A stretch of 64,000 nucleotides of DNA from Actinomadura barringtoniae (GCF_017573505.1 NZ_JAGEOJ010000035.1:21384-85383), one strand, 5' to 3'. Positions 9,001-17,448 are shown, counted from the first letter of the stretch. Translations and numbers: made by a program. Notes: generated from the letters alone by a model not told the origin.

Positions 9001-9715
9001 TCGTCAGCGTCACCAGGTCGTCGGCGAGCAGCCGCAGCCGGGCGTCGCGCAGGTCGGCCTGGATGACGGCGGCGCGGCGGGCGATCTCGGCCTGCTTTCC
9101 GAGCGGCTTCAGCTGGCGCCGCAGCTCACCGGTGAGGTCCTGGACGCGGGTCAGGTTGGCCTGCATCGCGTCCAGCTTGCGCAGCGCCTTCTCCTTGCGC
9201 TTGCGGTGCTTCAGAACGCCCGCGGCCTCTTCGATGACGGCGCGGCGGCCCTCGGGGCCCGAGTGCAGCACGCGGTCGAGCTGGCCCTGGCCGATGATGA
9301 CGTGCATCTCGCGGCCGATGCCCGAGTCCGACAGCAGCTCCTGGATGTCCAGCAGGCGGCACGGGTCGCCGTTGATGGCGTACTCGCTCTGCCCCGACCG
9401 GAACATCAGCCGGCTGATCGTGACCTCGGTGTAGTCGATCGGGAGGGCGCCGTCGTGGTTGTCGATGGTGAGGACGACCTCGGCGCGGCCGAGCGGCGGC
9501 CGGGTGGCCGTGCCCGCGAAGATGACGTCCTCCATCTTGCCGCCGCGCAGGGACTTGGCGCCCTGCTCGCCCATGACCCAGGAGAGCGCGTCGACGACGT
9601 TGGACTTGCCCGATCCGTTGGGCCCGACGACCGCGGTGATGCCCGGCTCGAACTTCAGCGTGGTGGAGGACGCGAAGGACTTGAAGCCGCGCAACGTCAG
9701 GCTCTTCAGGTACAC
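6041..9715 (-). CDS. smc: Chromosome segregation ATPase SMC
   Basis: 1224 residues from the GTG at 9715 (read VYLKSLTLRGFKSF), preceded by GAGGAGG at 11 bases; the open frame continues far upstream but the SMC family begins here. Walker A is GPNGSGKSNVVDAL near residue 33. Two very long Ala/Glu/Arg coiled-coil arms flank a hinge (about residues 510-650, with GNLDGVLGTVASLL and AAALGNAAEAIAV). The C-terminal head has LLSGGERSLVAIAFL (signature) and FYVLDEVEAALDD (Walker B). SMC loops and compacts the chromosome with ScpA/ScpB, which are not in this window. Confidence 0.97.
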   Translation of the reverse strand: MYLKSLTLRGFKSFASSTTLKFEPGITAVVGPNGSGKSNVVDALSWVMGEQGAKSLRGGKMEDVIFAGTATRPPLGRAEVVLTIDNHDGALPIDYTEVTISRLMFRSGQSEYAINGDPCRLLDIQELLSDSGIGREMHVIIGQGQLDRVLHSGPEGRRAVIEEAAGVLKHRKRKEKALRKLDAMQANLTRVQDLTGELRRQLKPLGKQAEIARRAAVIQADLRDARLRLLADDLVTLTTRLDQEAADEAAIRERRTETERALAEAQRREGALEAEEASEAPRLAQVQDTWFQLSALKERLRGVADLAAERHRNAAEAREEERRGRDPEDMEREAVAIREQEELLRAALEEAQDALAGAVEERTVAEDALAQEERRLQSAARAAADRREELARLRGRVEALRSKAQAGESEIGRLAEARTEAEQRAGAAQAEYEAFDSEVAEDPALAAEHELAQETLATAKEAVEEARSGVEGPREELKAARAAVTAARSADQAAQKKVAGLQARIEALELTLASAAGGGEALLAAHAGGNLDGVLGTVASLLTVRPGYETAVAAALGNAAEAIAVGSLDTAEAALGMLRAHDAGRAGLVVGGGKGEDVSRAAGADYAIDAVTVPEAVRPALEHLLRNVVVVDDLGAAVALVRSQPELRAVTRDGDLFGAHWVQGGASGGGQGLLQMRATLDQATEELAAAETGSEQGAEALASAVEAEQEAQTALDAAQVAVNQAQAGVNHAQSELDRVRGRLREFDAKAAQEAKHAARLEAGVRAARGEVERLTKALDAAGESLERDAQAAEELAMRLAEAEEAAEVETANEMGDQTEAREELDERCRRLRSAEMESRLTVRTAEERVQAISGRADALERGARREREERARAAGRRARRERQAKTAAAVLKGAEIALDRIELSLNAAVAQREAAERARAARDSELKVVRGQVRELSGTLERLVNVVHGSEVARAEQRLRLEQFEQRALEEFGLEVEALMNEYGPEQLVPPGPEAPEDAQPVPYVRAVQEKRAKGAERQLNQLGKVNPLALEEFAALEERHAFLTTQLEDLKKTRRDLLNVVKEVDDRVQQVFASAYDDTAREFERIFARLFPGGEGSLSLTEPEDMLATGVEVSARPPGKKVKRLSLLSGGERSLVAIAFLVAVFKARPSPFYVLDEVEAALDDTNTQRLLTVFEELRESSQLIIITHQKRTMEGADALYGVSMRGDGVTQVVSQRLREHEPA

Positions 9716-9986
9716 GCGCTCGCTGTCCTCCTCCAAGAGATAGCGCAGGGAGAAGCAGCTCCCCGAAACACGGCTCGAACCCGGTGTTCCCAGAGGGTCC
9801 AGCCCTCTGTCGCCGCCCGGCCATCTGGCCGAAGCCTGTCGAACGATACCGGCAGGGGCCTGCGAGACCCCGTATCCGCGCGGCCGTTCACCTCCCAATG
9901 TGCCATGAACCGGTCCTGTGTATGCTCCCTCCCCCGGAAAGTCCCATGTCGTGCCCCGGAAAGCCCCAAGTCGGAAGGCTGATCCA

Positions 9987-10880
9987 ATGATCGACAGGCG
10001 CCGCTTCCTGATGTGGGGAGCGGGTGGCGCGGGCGCGCTCGGCGCCGCGGTCCTGGGCGGCGCGGGCCTGGTGGAGGCCGAGGTGCTGCCCGGCAAGATC
10101 AGGCTGGACCGCGCGCTCGGCCGCTGCGGCGACGTCCCGGCCGTGCCGGACGCGCGTTCGACGGTACGGGAGGGGACCTTCCGTTCGGCCGCGCGCGGGC
10201 GCGAGGTGCGCATGGTGATCGCGACGCCCACCCCGCAGCCCAGGGGCCTGCCGGTGGTGATCGCGCTGCACGGCAACGGCGGTACGGCGCGGGACCTGCT
10301 CAACCTGAAGGTCGATCGCTACCTCGCCAAGGCGGTCGCGGACGGGGTGCCGCCGTTCGCCCTCGTCGGCGTGGACGGCGGCGAGACCTACTGGCACCGG
10401 CGCGCGAACGGCGACGACCCGCAGAAGATGATCACCGACGAGGTGCTGCCGCGGCTCGCCCGTGAGGGCATGCGAACGGGGCCCGCCGACCGGATCGGTC
10501 TGCTGGGCTGGTCGATGGGCGGGTACGGGGCATTGCTGACCGCCGCGATGCTGGGCCCGGGCAGGGTCGCCGCCGTGGCGGCCTCCTCACCGGCGATCTT
10601 CGGGTCGTACGCCAGGGCGCACGCCGCCAACGCGCGCGCGTACGACGACGCGGCCGACTTCGACCGCAACGACCTCATGCGCATGCTGGAGCCGCTGAGC
10701 AGGGTTCCCGCCTGGATCGACTGCGGGCGCAGCGATCCGTTCGCCCCCATGGTGACCAAGGCCCGTGGCAGGCTCCATCCCACCCCGGAGGGTGGAATGT
10801 TCGAGGGCTGCCACGACGGTGCACACTGGACCCGGCATACGCCGGGGCACCTGGCCTTCCTTGGCCGTCATTTCCGGTAA
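9987..10880 (+). CDS. Tat-exported alpha/beta-hydrolase (esterase D-like)
   Basis: 297 residues from ATG 9987. The N-terminus has a twin-arginine signal, DRRRFLMWGAGGAGALGAAV. The mature part is an alpha/beta hydrolase: oxyanion region ALHGNGGTA, nucleophile elbow GWSMGGYGAL, an acid in CGRSDPF, and a histidine in CHDGAHWTRH, as in S-formylglutathione hydrolase/antigen-85-like esterases. Substrate is unknown. It is divergent from smc; the 270 bases between them carry a CAGAGGG/CCCTCTG hairpin (9791-9809) and otherwise show nothing distinctive. Confidence 0.85.
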   Translation: MIDRRRFLMWGAGGAGALGAAVLGGAGLVEAEVLPGKIRLDRALGRCGDVPAVPDARSTVREGTFRSAARGREVRMVIATPTPQPRGLPVVIALHGNGGTARDLLNLKVDRYLAKAVADGVPPFALVGVDGGETYWHRRANGDDPQKMITDEVLPRLAREGMRTGPADRIGLLGWSMGGYGALLTAAMLGPGRVAAVAASSPAIFGSYARAHAANARAYDDAADFDRNDLMRMLEPLSRVPAWIDCGRSDPFAPMVTKARGRLHPTPEGGMFEGCHDGAHWTRHTPGHLAFLGRHFR

Positions 10881-10957
10881 GGAAGTTATGACCCTGCCGT
10901 TAGGTTAGGCAGGTGGCCCCCGCGCCTTTCGCGACGCGCGGACCGAGGGCAAACAGA

Positions 10958-10981
10958 AGGGACGCCACGTTCGGCGTCCCT
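10958..10981. terminator. Bidirectional terminator between convergent genes
   Basis: A perfect 9-bp stem, AGGGACGCC with GGCGTCCCT, and a 6-base loop. It sits between the esterase (rightward) and the small coiled-coil gene (leftward); the plus side is followed by ATCGTTTCCTT. Confidence 0.75.
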
Positions 10982-11008
10982 ATCGTTTCCTTGAAAGAAA
11001 GGCGCCGA

Positions 11009-11206
11009 TCAGGTCAGCGCCGGTTCGCGGTCCTTCACTCCGAGCGACACAATGCCATCGTCGGGTGCCGTCGCGAGCGCGTCGTTCTCTTCCTGAAGCC
11101 GTACGAGCTCGGCCTCCAGATCACGTACGCGCCGCTGAAGGCGCCGCATCTCCGCGACCATCCGGGGGTCGGGACCGCCGACGTGGCCGAGTAGAGCCTT
11201 CGCCAT
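11009..11206 (-). CDS. Small conserved actinobacterial coiled-coil protein
   Basis: 65 residues, starting MAKALLGHVGGPDPRM at an ATG with a strong GGAGGA ribosome site. The middle (MRRLQRRVRDLEAELVRLQ) is a clear leucine-heptad coiled coil. Short proteins beginning MAKALLGHVG are, from memory, widespread in actinobacteria near smc/mutM and remain uncharacterised. No catalytic motif or membrane segment. The 177 bases upstream are relatively AT-rich and presumably carry its promoter. Confidence 0.75.
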   Translation of the reverse strand: MAKALLGHVGGPDPRMVAEMRRLQRRVRDLEAELVRLQEENDALATAPDDGIVSLGVKDREPALT

Positions 11207-11383
11207 GACTAAGGGTCCTCCACGCTGAGTAACCAGCAGGATCGCGCACTAAGTGCAACTGATTGCGGTGCGCGTATCGTCTAGAGTCGCACCGGCCGGT
11301 GTCCTGGTCAAGACGGACATCTCAGGCCGGTAACAACCTGTCGTCACTAGTTTAGCAGGTACAAACCGGAAAACCCTACCCGG

Positions 11384-11686
11384 TCACCTTTCCACGAAAC
11401 CGGCGCTCTCACCGCGTGCCTGTGACCACCGCTCGGTCACGCCCGAAACCCTCCCAGGGGTCCCGCTCCCGCGCAGGAGCTCCAGCAACCGCTCGCACGC
11501 CGCCCGGGGCCCCTCGGCGACCACCTCGACCCTGCCGTCGCTGAGATTGGTGGCGCTGCCGGCCAGGCCGAGCTCCAGCGCCCTGGCCCTCACCCACCAG
11601 CGGAAACCCACGCCCTGCACGCGGCCCCTGGCCCATGCGGTCAGCCGTACGGTCTCGCCGGCGCCCGCGTCCATCGCGTCGTCCAT
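11384..11686 (-). CDS. acyP: Acylphosphatase
   Basis: 100 residues with the family signature GRVQGVGFRWW (phosphate-binding loop and catalytic Arg) followed by SATNLSDGRVEVVAEG, which supplies the catalytic Asn. Acylphosphatases hydrolyse acyl phosphates such as carbamoyl phosphate or 1,3-bisphosphoglycerate. Fifteen bases separate it from the mutM stop, so it is probably the last gene of the mutM operon; acyP next to mutM is common in actinobacteria. Confidence 0.93.
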   Translation of the reverse strand: MDDAMDAGAGETVRLTAWARGRVQGVGFRWWVRARALELGLAGSATNLSDGRVEVVAEGPRAACERLLELLRGSGTPGRVSGVTERWSQARGESAGFVER

Positions 11687-11701
11687 CGCTGCCCCGGCCG
11701 C

Positions 11702-12643
11702 CTAGTAGCGGGCCCGGCGCGGGCGCGGCTGGCAGGTCGGGCAGCTGTAGGACGAACGATTCATGAACTCGTCGCGCCGGATTAGGGTCCCGCAGCGCCG
11801 GCAGGGCTCGTCTCGCCGTCCGTACGCGTCGAGTGACCGTTCGAAGTAGCCGCTCTCGCCGTTCACGTTGACGTAGAGGCTGTCGAACGAGGTTCCGCCG
11901 ACCGCCAGCGCCGCCCCCATGACCTCGCGGGCGGCCTCCAGGACGCGCGCGGCCTCGTTGCGGGTCATCGTCTCGGTCGGCCTGGCCCAGTGGAGCTTGG
12001 CCCGCCACAGCGCCTCGTCGGCGTAGATGTTGCCGACGCCGCTGATCAGGGACTGGTCCAGCAGCGCCCGCTTGATGCCGGTCTTGCGGCGGCGCAGCGC
12101 CGTGAAGAACGCCTCGTCGTCGAAGGCCTTCTCCATCGGGTCGGCCGCGATGTGCGCGATCGGCTCGGGCACCCAGTCGCCGAACGCCCCGGGCACCAGA
12201 TCGGTCGCCATCAGGTGGCCGAACGTGCGCTGGTCGACGAAGCGGAGATCGTTGCCGCCGTCGGTGAAGGTGATCCGCACACGCAGGTGCTTCTCGCGCT
12301 CCCTGCCGGGCTCTCCCACGAGGAGCTGCCCGCTCATGCCCAAATGCGCCAGCAACGCCTCTGTGGCGCCCTCAGGGCCCTGCGGAGCGGCGTCGTCCCG
12401 GGCGTCGCCCTCAACGCGCGCCTCGGCGGCCTTCGGCTCGGCGAGCGGGAGCCACATGTACTTGCCGCGCCGCCACGGGGTGACGACCGTACGGCCGGTG
12501 AGGCGGCCGGCGAAGTCGTCCGCGCCGGCCACCTGCCGCCGTACGGCCCTCGGGTGCAGCACCTCGACGGCGTCGATCGTGCGGCCGGTCACCCAGGACT
12601 CCAGACCGCGCCGGACGACCTCGACCTCGGGCAGCTCAGGCAT
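11702..12643 (-). CDS. mutM: Formamidopyrimidine-DNA glycosylase
   Basis: 313 residues. After removal of the initiator Met the N-terminal PELPEVEVVRRGLE provides the catalytic Pro and Glu that define Fpg/Nei enzymes. HLGMSGQLL, the H2TH region (LLDQSLISGVGNIYADEAL) and the C-terminal zinc finger CRRCG...CPTCQ are intact. It excises 8-oxoguanine and formamidopyrimidines. The start overlaps the end of rnc by 8 bases, implying coupled translation. Confidence 0.96.
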   Translation of the reverse strand: MPELPEVEVVRRGLESWVTGRTIDAVEVLHPRAVRRQVAGADDFAGRLTGRTVVTPWRRGKYMWLPLAEPKAAEARVEGDARDDAAPQGPEGATEALLAHLGMSGQLLVGEPGREREKHLRVRITFTDGGNDLRFVDQRTFGHLMATDLVPGAFGDWVPEPIAHIAADPMEKAFDDEAFFTALRRRKTGIKRALLDQSLISGVGNIYADEALWRAKLHWARPTETMTRNEAARVLEAAREVMGAALAVGGTSFDSLYVNVNGESGYFERSLDAYGRRDEPCRRCGTLIRRDEFMNRSSYSCPTCQPRPRRARY

Positions 12644-13484
12644 CCTCGGAGGCCCCGGCCTTCCCGTCGCCGCTCGCGGCCCGGCCACCCTTGCCCTGCC
12701 TGACGTGCGCCGAGCCGTTCGTGCCGCCGCCACCGCTGCCACCGCCCGGGCCGGCGTTGCCGGCGGACTCGCGGGCCACGACGATCTCGCGGATCGCGTT
12801 CCAGGCGGCCTCGGCGGCGTGCTGCTCGGCCTCCTTCTTGCTGCGGCCCTCGCCCGCGCCGTACGTGGAGCCGCCGACGCGCACCGAGGCGCGGAAGGTC
12901 TTCTGGTGGTCGGGGCCGCTCTCGGCGACGTGGTACTCGGGGACGCCGAGCTCCTCGACCGCGGTCAGCTCCTGCAGCGAGGTCTTCCAGTCCAGCCCGG
13001 CGCCGAGCCCGGCCGAACGGGTGATGAGCGCGTCGAAGAGCCGGTGGACCAGCGCGGACGCCTCGTCCAGGCCGCGGTCGAGGTAGACCGCGCCGATGAG
13101 CGCCTCCAGGGTGTCGGCCAGGATCGAGGCCTTGTCGCGGCCTCCCGTACCCTCCTCGCCGCGGCCCAGGCGGATGTGCGCGCCCACGTTCAGGCCCCGC
13201 GCGACGCCCGCGAGCGCGCGCATGTTGACCACCGCGGCGCGCAGCTTGGCCAGCTGCCCCTCGGGCAGGTCGGGGTGGCCGCGGAACAGGGTGTCGGTGA
13301 CGACCAGCCCGAGCACCGAGTCGCCCAGGAACTCCAGGCGCTCGTTGGTCGGCAGGCCGCCGTTCTCGTACGCGTAGGAACGGTGCGTCAGCGCGCGTTC
13401 CAGCAGGTCGGGGGTGACCTCGACGCCGAGGGCGTCGCTCAGCTCCGCGCGATCCGGTGCCGGATCCGTAGTCTTGCCGCTCAC
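12636..13484 (-). CDS. rnc: Ribonuclease III
   Basis: 282 residues from the GTG at 13484, which is preceded by GAGGAGGGG; the open frame extends 80 codons further upstream without family similarity. The RNase III signature NERLEFLGDSVL is near residue 45, a second catalytic region (LEALIGAVYLDRGLD) follows, then a double-stranded RNA-binding domain (residues 170-245, with GSTYGAGEGRSKKEAEQHAA). The C-terminal tail is a Gly-rich, low-complexity extension (GPGGGSGGGGTNGS), unusual for the family but common in high-GC actinobacteria. It processes rRNA and structured mRNA. Confidence 0.96.
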   Translation of the reverse strand: MSGKTTDPAPDRAELSDALGVEVTPDLLERALTHRSYAYENGGLPTNERLEFLGDSVLGLVVTDTLFRGHPDLPEGQLAKLRAAVVNMRALAGVARGLNVGAHIRLGRGEEGTGGRDKASILADTLEALIGAVYLDRGLDEASALVHRLFDALITRSAGLGAGLDWKTSLQELTAVEELGVPEYHVAESGPDHQKTFRASVRVGGSTYGAGEGRSKKEAEQHAAEAAWNAIREIVVARESAGNAGPGGGSGGGGTNGSAHVRQGKGGRAASGDGKAGASEDA

Positions 13485-13733
13485 AGTGCCCCTCCTCGCA
13501 GGGCTCACATCGCAGGGTGCGATGGCCGTTACGGCGTGTGACGGCGCGGGGGGCGCGGAGTCGCGGCACGAGGAGCGGTCCGCGAAGACGAGGTGCGCGC
13601 CGGTCGCTGATTTCCCGGCATGCACCACGGCCTCGGGCTCGGTTCCTGTGCCGGTCGCCACGCCGGAGTCACTCGCCGGGGTGGTCTTCCAAGCACGTAC
13701 TCGTTCACGCACTTGTTCGTTCAAGCACCGCGA

Positions 13734-13767
13734 GGGGCGGCCCGCGGCTTGCGCGCGGATCCGCCCC
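13734..13767 (-). promoter_or_regulatory. Stem-loop in the rpmF-rnc intergenic leader
   Basis: GGGGCGG (13734-13740) pairs with CCGCCCC (13761-13767), with an inner CCGCG/CGCGG stem. The 300 bases between rpmF and rnc (13485-13784) hold no convincing gene. The structure may be the rpmF terminator or, since RNase III commonly cleaves its own leader, an autoregulatory site; sequence alone cannot decide. Confidence 0.4.
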
Positions 13768-13784
13768 CCGGGGATATCAAACGA

Positions 13785-13964
13785 TCAAGCCGACGGAGCG
13801 ATGACCTGCCGCCGGTCGTAGGTGCCGCACGTCGCGCACGCGGTGTGCGGGAGCTTCTGGTCGCGGCAGGTCGGGCACTCGACCAGGGTCGGCGCCGAGG
13901 TCTTCCACTGCGAGCGCCGGTGCCGCGTGTTGCTGCGCGACTTCTTCCGCTTGGGGACGGCCAC
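13785..13964 (-). CDS. rpmF: 50S ribosomal protein L32
   Basis: 59 residues from GTG 13964: MAVPKRKKSRSNTRHRRSQW, the invariant L32 opening, followed by a zinc ribbon formed by CPTC and CATC. It follows yceD by 3 bases, the standard yceD-rpmF pair. Retention of all four cysteines marks it as the zinc-containing (C+) form. Confidence 0.97.
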   Translation of the reverse strand: MAVPKRKKSRSNTRHRRSQWKTSAPTLVECPTCRDQKLPHTACATCGTYDRRQVIAPSA

Positions 13965-13967
13965 TGG

Positions 13968-14558
13968 TCAGCCCTCCTGCTTTCCTTCTCGTAGGTCTTC
14001 TTGCTTCAGTCCTTGCAACGCGGCCCACCGAGGGTCGGCCGCGTCGTGGTGGTGATCAGGCCCGGCGTCCGCCAGCCGCACACCGCAGTCCGGGCACAGG
14101 CCCGGGCAGTCGTCCCGGCACAGCGGTGACAGCGGCAGTGCGAGCAGCACCGCGTCCCTCAGTACCGGCTCGAGGTCGAGCAGGTCGTCCTCGAGGCGGA
14201 GCTCGTCGTCCTCGGCGTTCCCGCCGGAGCGGGTGTCAGGATAGACGAAGAGCTCCTGGAAGTCCGCCTCGAAGGTCGAGGCGATCGGGTCCAGGCAGCG
14301 GCCGCACTCCCCCTCCAGGGGGACCCATGCCGTGCCCGTGACGAGCACGCCCTCCAGCACCGCCTCGAACCGAAGATCCAGTTCGAGCTCGGCGCCCTCG
14401 GGCACGCCCACCATCTCGACACCGAAATCCTCCGGCGCCGGCACTTTCAGGCTCTGCTCCCGAGACGACCCGGGTTGCCTGCTGAGAGCTCGGGTGTCGA
14501 GCACCAGTGGGGCATTGGGGTCGAGGCGAGACAGCGGAGTCCTGCTTTCGTGAGGCAT
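13968..14558 (-). CDS. yceD: YceD/DUF177 family protein
   Basis: 196 residues with the DUF177 core: a beta region ending CGRCLDPI, an acidic middle, and a C-terminal cysteine cluster CRDDCPGLCPDCG. YceD proteins are linked to 23S rRNA accumulation and ribosome assembly and are almost always immediately upstream of rpmF, as here. The start at 14558 is the first ATG giving the complete domain. Confidence 0.92.
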   Translation of the reverse strand: MPHESRTPLSRLDPNAPLVLDTRALSRQPGSSREQSLKVPAPEDFGVEMVGVPEGAELELDLRFEAVLEGVLVTGTAWVPLEGECGRCLDPIASTFEADFQELFVYPDTRSGGNAEDDELRLEDDLLDLEPVLRDAVLLALPLSPLCRDDCPGLCPDCGVRLADAGPDHHHDAADPRWAALQGLKQEDLREGKQEG

Positions 14559-14643
14559 GGCGAATTGCGGCCGTCGGTCGTGGCCGACTCCCCAGGGTAC
14601 CGTCCGCAGGCCGGTACCCCCAACTTGAAGTGCGGGCCGGGGC

Positions 14644-15123
14644 TCAGGACTCGCGGAGGCGCTCGACGAGGCGGTCGTGAACGAGCTCGGGAACCAGGCC
14701 GGAGATGTCCCCGCCGAACTTCACGACCTCCTTCATGAGACTGGAGGACAGGAAGGCGTACAGCGGGTTGGTGGCCATGAACATGGTCTCCACGCCCGCG
14801 ATCCGGTGGTTCATCTGGGCCATCTGGAGCTCGTACTCGTAGTCGCTGACCGCCCGCAGGCCACGGACGATCACCGGGATGTCGTGTTCCTTGCAGTAGT
14901 CCACCGTCAGGCCGTAGAACTTGTCGACCTTGACGTTGCCGTACTCCTTGGTGACCTCGGCGATCATTTCGGCCCGCTCGTCGACCGTGAACAGGCTCTT
15001 CTTGTTCTTGTTGATGAGCACGGCCACGACGACCTCGTCGTAGAGGCGGCATGCCCGGCTGATGATGTCGAGGTGTCCGTTGGTGACGGGATCGAACGAG
15101 CCCGGACATACGACACGGTGCAC
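14644..15123 (-). CDS. coaD: Phosphopantetheine adenylyltransferase
   Basis: 159 residues from GTG 15123: VHRVVCPGSFDPVTNGHLDI contains the GxFDPxTxGH nucleotidyltransferase signature. Other family blocks are INKNKKSLFTVDERAEMI, VIVRGLRAVSDYEYELQMA and FLSSSLMKEV. The enzyme adenylates 4'-phosphopantetheine in the penultimate step of CoA synthesis. The open frame extends upstream into unrelated sequence, so the GTG at the domain start was chosen. Confidence 0.97.
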   Translation of the reverse strand: MHRVVCPGSFDPVTNGHLDIISRACRLYDEVVVAVLINKNKKSLFTVDERAEMIAEVTKEYGNVKVDKFYGLTVDYCKEHDIPVIVRGLRAVSDYEYELQMAQMNHRIAGVETMFMATNPLYAFLSSSLMKEVVKFGGDISGLVPELVHDRLVERLRES

Positions 15124-15209
15124 GGGAAGGCTCCGTCCTTCGATGCAACTGGTGACCTGCGGCGCGACCGTACCAAACCGGATTCGGTCGCCCGGCACCC
15201 GACCCGAGA

Positions 15210-16649
15210 CTAGTCGCCGAGCGCGTCGATGATCTTGGCGGCGATCGGTGCCGACTCCCTTCCGTACCCGTCGGCCTCGGTCATCACCGCGACCGCGTAC
15301 CGCGAGTCCGGGCCGCCGAAGCCGATGAACCACCGGTCGTTGTAGGGCGCGTTCTCGACGTCGGCGGTACCGGTCTTGCCGCCCTCCACCGAGGTGCCCT
15401 TCACGACCGTGCCGGTGCCCTTCTGGACGACGGCCCTCATCATGTTCTTCATCTCGTCGGCCCGTTCGGAGGTCAGCGCGGTCTTCAGGCGCTTCGGGTT
15501 CGCCGACTCGACCTCCGAGCCGTCCGCGCCGCGCAGCTTGTCGACCAGGTAGGGCTGCATGACCTTGCCGCCGTTCACCACGCCCCCGGCGACCATGGCC
15601 ATCTGCAGCGGGGTGGCGACCGTGCTGCCCTGTCCGATCGAGCCGAGCGCGCTCAGCGAGGGCTGGTCGGTCTTGGGGAACGAGCTGGCGGCGCTCTTCA
15701 TCCCGTCGGCGATCTCGATCTTGTCTGAGAAGCCGTAGCCGGCGGCCTGGTCGCCGACCGCGTCGTTGCCCGGGTTCTGCGCGCCCATGTAGGCGAACGT
15801 GGTGTTGCACGACTGCGCGTAGGAGTCGATCAGCGACAGGACCGCCCGGTCGCAGTCGCCGCCGATGTCGCCCGCGTCGTTGTTGATCGCCTGGCCCGCG
15901 CCCGGCGGCTTGTAGCTGCGCCCGGCCCGCACGGGGCTGTCCTGGTTCTTGCCGGCGGTGAGCGAGGCCGAGGCGACGACGGTCTTGAACGTGGAGCCGG
16001 GCGGGAAGACCTCGCTGATCGCCTTGTCCAGCAGGGGCTTCAGCGGCTCGGCGTTGAGCTTCTCGAACTGCTTGGCGGCCTTGTCGCCGTCCAGCCCGGA
16101 CACCGAGTTCGCGTCGTAGGACGGCGTGGAGGCCATCACCAGGATCGCGCCGGTCTTGGCGTCCAGGGCGACCGCGGCGGCCCGGCGCGCGCCGCTGGAC
16201 CGCAGCGCGTCATAGGCGACCTGCTGCGCCTTCACGTTGACGGTGGCCTCGACGGTGCCGCCGGGGGTCTTCTTGCCGAGGATCTTGTCGATCAGGTTGG
16301 TCGTGGTGAGGCGCTTGTCGGTGCCGTCGAGGATGTGGTTCTCGGCGCTCTCCAGGGCGCTCTGGGAGAAGACCGAGAAGTAGCCGGTGATCGGGGAGAA
16401 CACGTCGCTGTTCCAGTAGCGGCGGCGGAAGGTGCCGGTGTCACCGACCTTCTCCGACCAGGCCAGGCGCTTGCCGGACGCCACGATCGGGCCGCGTTCG
16501 ATCCTGTTGCGGTTCTGGTACTGGCGGGCGTTCAGCGGGTCGTCGCGCAGCTCTTGGGCCTTGAAGCCCTGGACGTAGGTCACGTTCGCCATCAGGGCGA
16601 GGACCATCAGCAGCGTCAGGATCCACGTCAGTTTGACGGCCTTGTCCAT
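15210..16649 (-). CDS. Class B penicillin-binding protein (PbpA-like transpeptidase)
   Basis: 479 residues from ATG 16649. A single N-terminal membrane helix (LTWILTLLMVLALMANVTYV) anchors the protein. The dimerisation region includes YQNRNRIERGPIVASG, and the transpeptidase domain has all three active-site motifs: SxxK in PPGSTFK, SxN in QSCN, and KTG in GGKTGTAD. These enzymes cross-link peptidoglycan at the outer face of the membrane. It sits between rsmD and coaD, two genes usually adjacent, so it is an insertion in an otherwise conserved operon; the surrounding spacings are under 90 bases. Confidence 0.94.
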   Translation of the reverse strand: MDKAVKLTWILTLLMVLALMANVTYVQGFKAQELRDDPLNARQYQNRNRIERGPIVASGKRLAWSEKVGDTGTFRRRYWNSDVFSPITGYFSVFSQSALESAENHILDGTDKRLTTTNLIDKILGKKTPGGTVEATVNVKAQQVAYDALRSSGARRAAAVALDAKTGAILVMASTPSYDANSVSGLDGDKAAKQFEKLNAEPLKPLLDKAISEVFPPGSTFKTVVASASLTAGKNQDSPVRAGRSYKPPGAGQAINNDAGDIGGDCDRAVLSLIDSYAQSCNTTFAYMGAQNPGNDAVGDQAAGYGFSDKIEIADGMKSAASSFPKTDQPSLSALGSIGQGSTVATPLQMAMVAGGVVNGGKVMQPYLVDKLRGADGSEVESANPKRLKTALTSERADEMKNMMRAVVQKGTGTVVKGTSVEGGKTGTADVENAPYNDRWFIGFGGPDSRYAVAVMTEADGYGRESAPIAAKIIDALGD

Positions 16650-16719
16650 GTCGAGCCCCACCCCCCGATGTAGCGCGACTACACATCGTAACCACCCGGC
16701 AGGGGGCGGCGCGGGATCA

Positions 16720-17301
16720 TCAATCCGTGACGGTACCCACAGGAGCGCGGCCGTACCAGAAGATGGCCTCTCCATAACGCCTGTCCCGTAGGGCCTCATA
16801 GCCCTCAGGCCACTTCAGCTCGGGCCCGCGCGCGGCTCGTTCGACGACCACCAGCGCGTCCTCGGCGGTCCAGCCGTGGTCACGCAGCGCTTCCAGAAGC
16901 TCGGTGACGGCGTCGTCGGGCAGCGCGTACGGCGGGTCGATGAAGATCAGGTCGTACGGGTCGCCGGGGGGCGGACGGCGGGTGATCCGCTCGACCTTGT
17001 CGGCGGCGGGCTGGGCACCGGGCAGGCCGAGCGACGCGGCGTTCTCCCGGACGACCTTGATCGCGCGCGGGTGCGACTCGACCAGGAGGGCGTGCGCCGC
17101 CCCGCGCGAGAGCGCTTCCAGGCCCACCGCGCCCGACCCGGCGTAGAGGTCGGCGACGCGCAGCCCGTCCAGCGGCCCGAGGAGCGCCAGGACCGTGGAG
17201 AACAGGCCCTCCCTGGCACGGTCGCTGGTCGGCCGGGTGTCCCTGCCCGGCGGAACTGCCAGCCGGCGTCCTCCTGCGCTTCCCGCGATGACCCTGGTCA
17301 T
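16720..17301 (-). CDS. rsmD: 16S rRNA (guanine966-N2)-methyltransferase
   Basis: 193 residues from ATG 17301 (MTRVIAGSAGGRRLAVPPG). SAM motif I is DLYAGSGAVGLEALSRGA and the catalytic motif is DLIFIDPPYA. RsmD methylates G966 of 16S rRNA. In actinobacteria it normally lies between recG and coaD; here recG is about 6 kb away beyond an accessory block. Confidence 0.95.
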   Translation of the reverse strand: MTRVIAGSAGGRRLAVPPGRDTRPTSDRAREGLFSTVLALLGPLDGLRVADLYAGSGAVGLEALSRGAAHALLVESHPRAIKVVRENAASLGLPGAQPAADKVERITRRPPPGDPYDLIFIDPPYALPDDAVTELLEALRDHGWTAEDALVVVERAARGPELKWPEGYEALRDRRYGEAIFWYGRAPVGTVTD

Positions 17302-17448
17302 CCCCCAAGTATCCCGCCACCGGTACGCGGGCTGTCCGGAGCCGGTCATGGAATACAGGACCGAATCGTCCGAATCCCATTCACAGCGACTACAACACGT
17401 GTCACTGTGCTCGCAGGTTGTCGATACCAGCGATACCCAGGAGCTCCC

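Noticed and set aside
6053..9982. Very long rightward open frame opposite smc
   Set aside because: Shadow of smc produced by G/C-rich third positions; Leu/Gly/Arg-rich with no family motif.
9716..10303. 200-codon upstream extension of smc
   Set aside because: SMC proteins begin at the VYLKSLTLRG segment, which has a ribosome site; the extension overlaps the divergent esterase.
12644..12742. N-terminal extension of mutM by 33 codons
   Set aside because: The catalytic Pro must be residue 2 after Met removal, which fixes the start at 12643.
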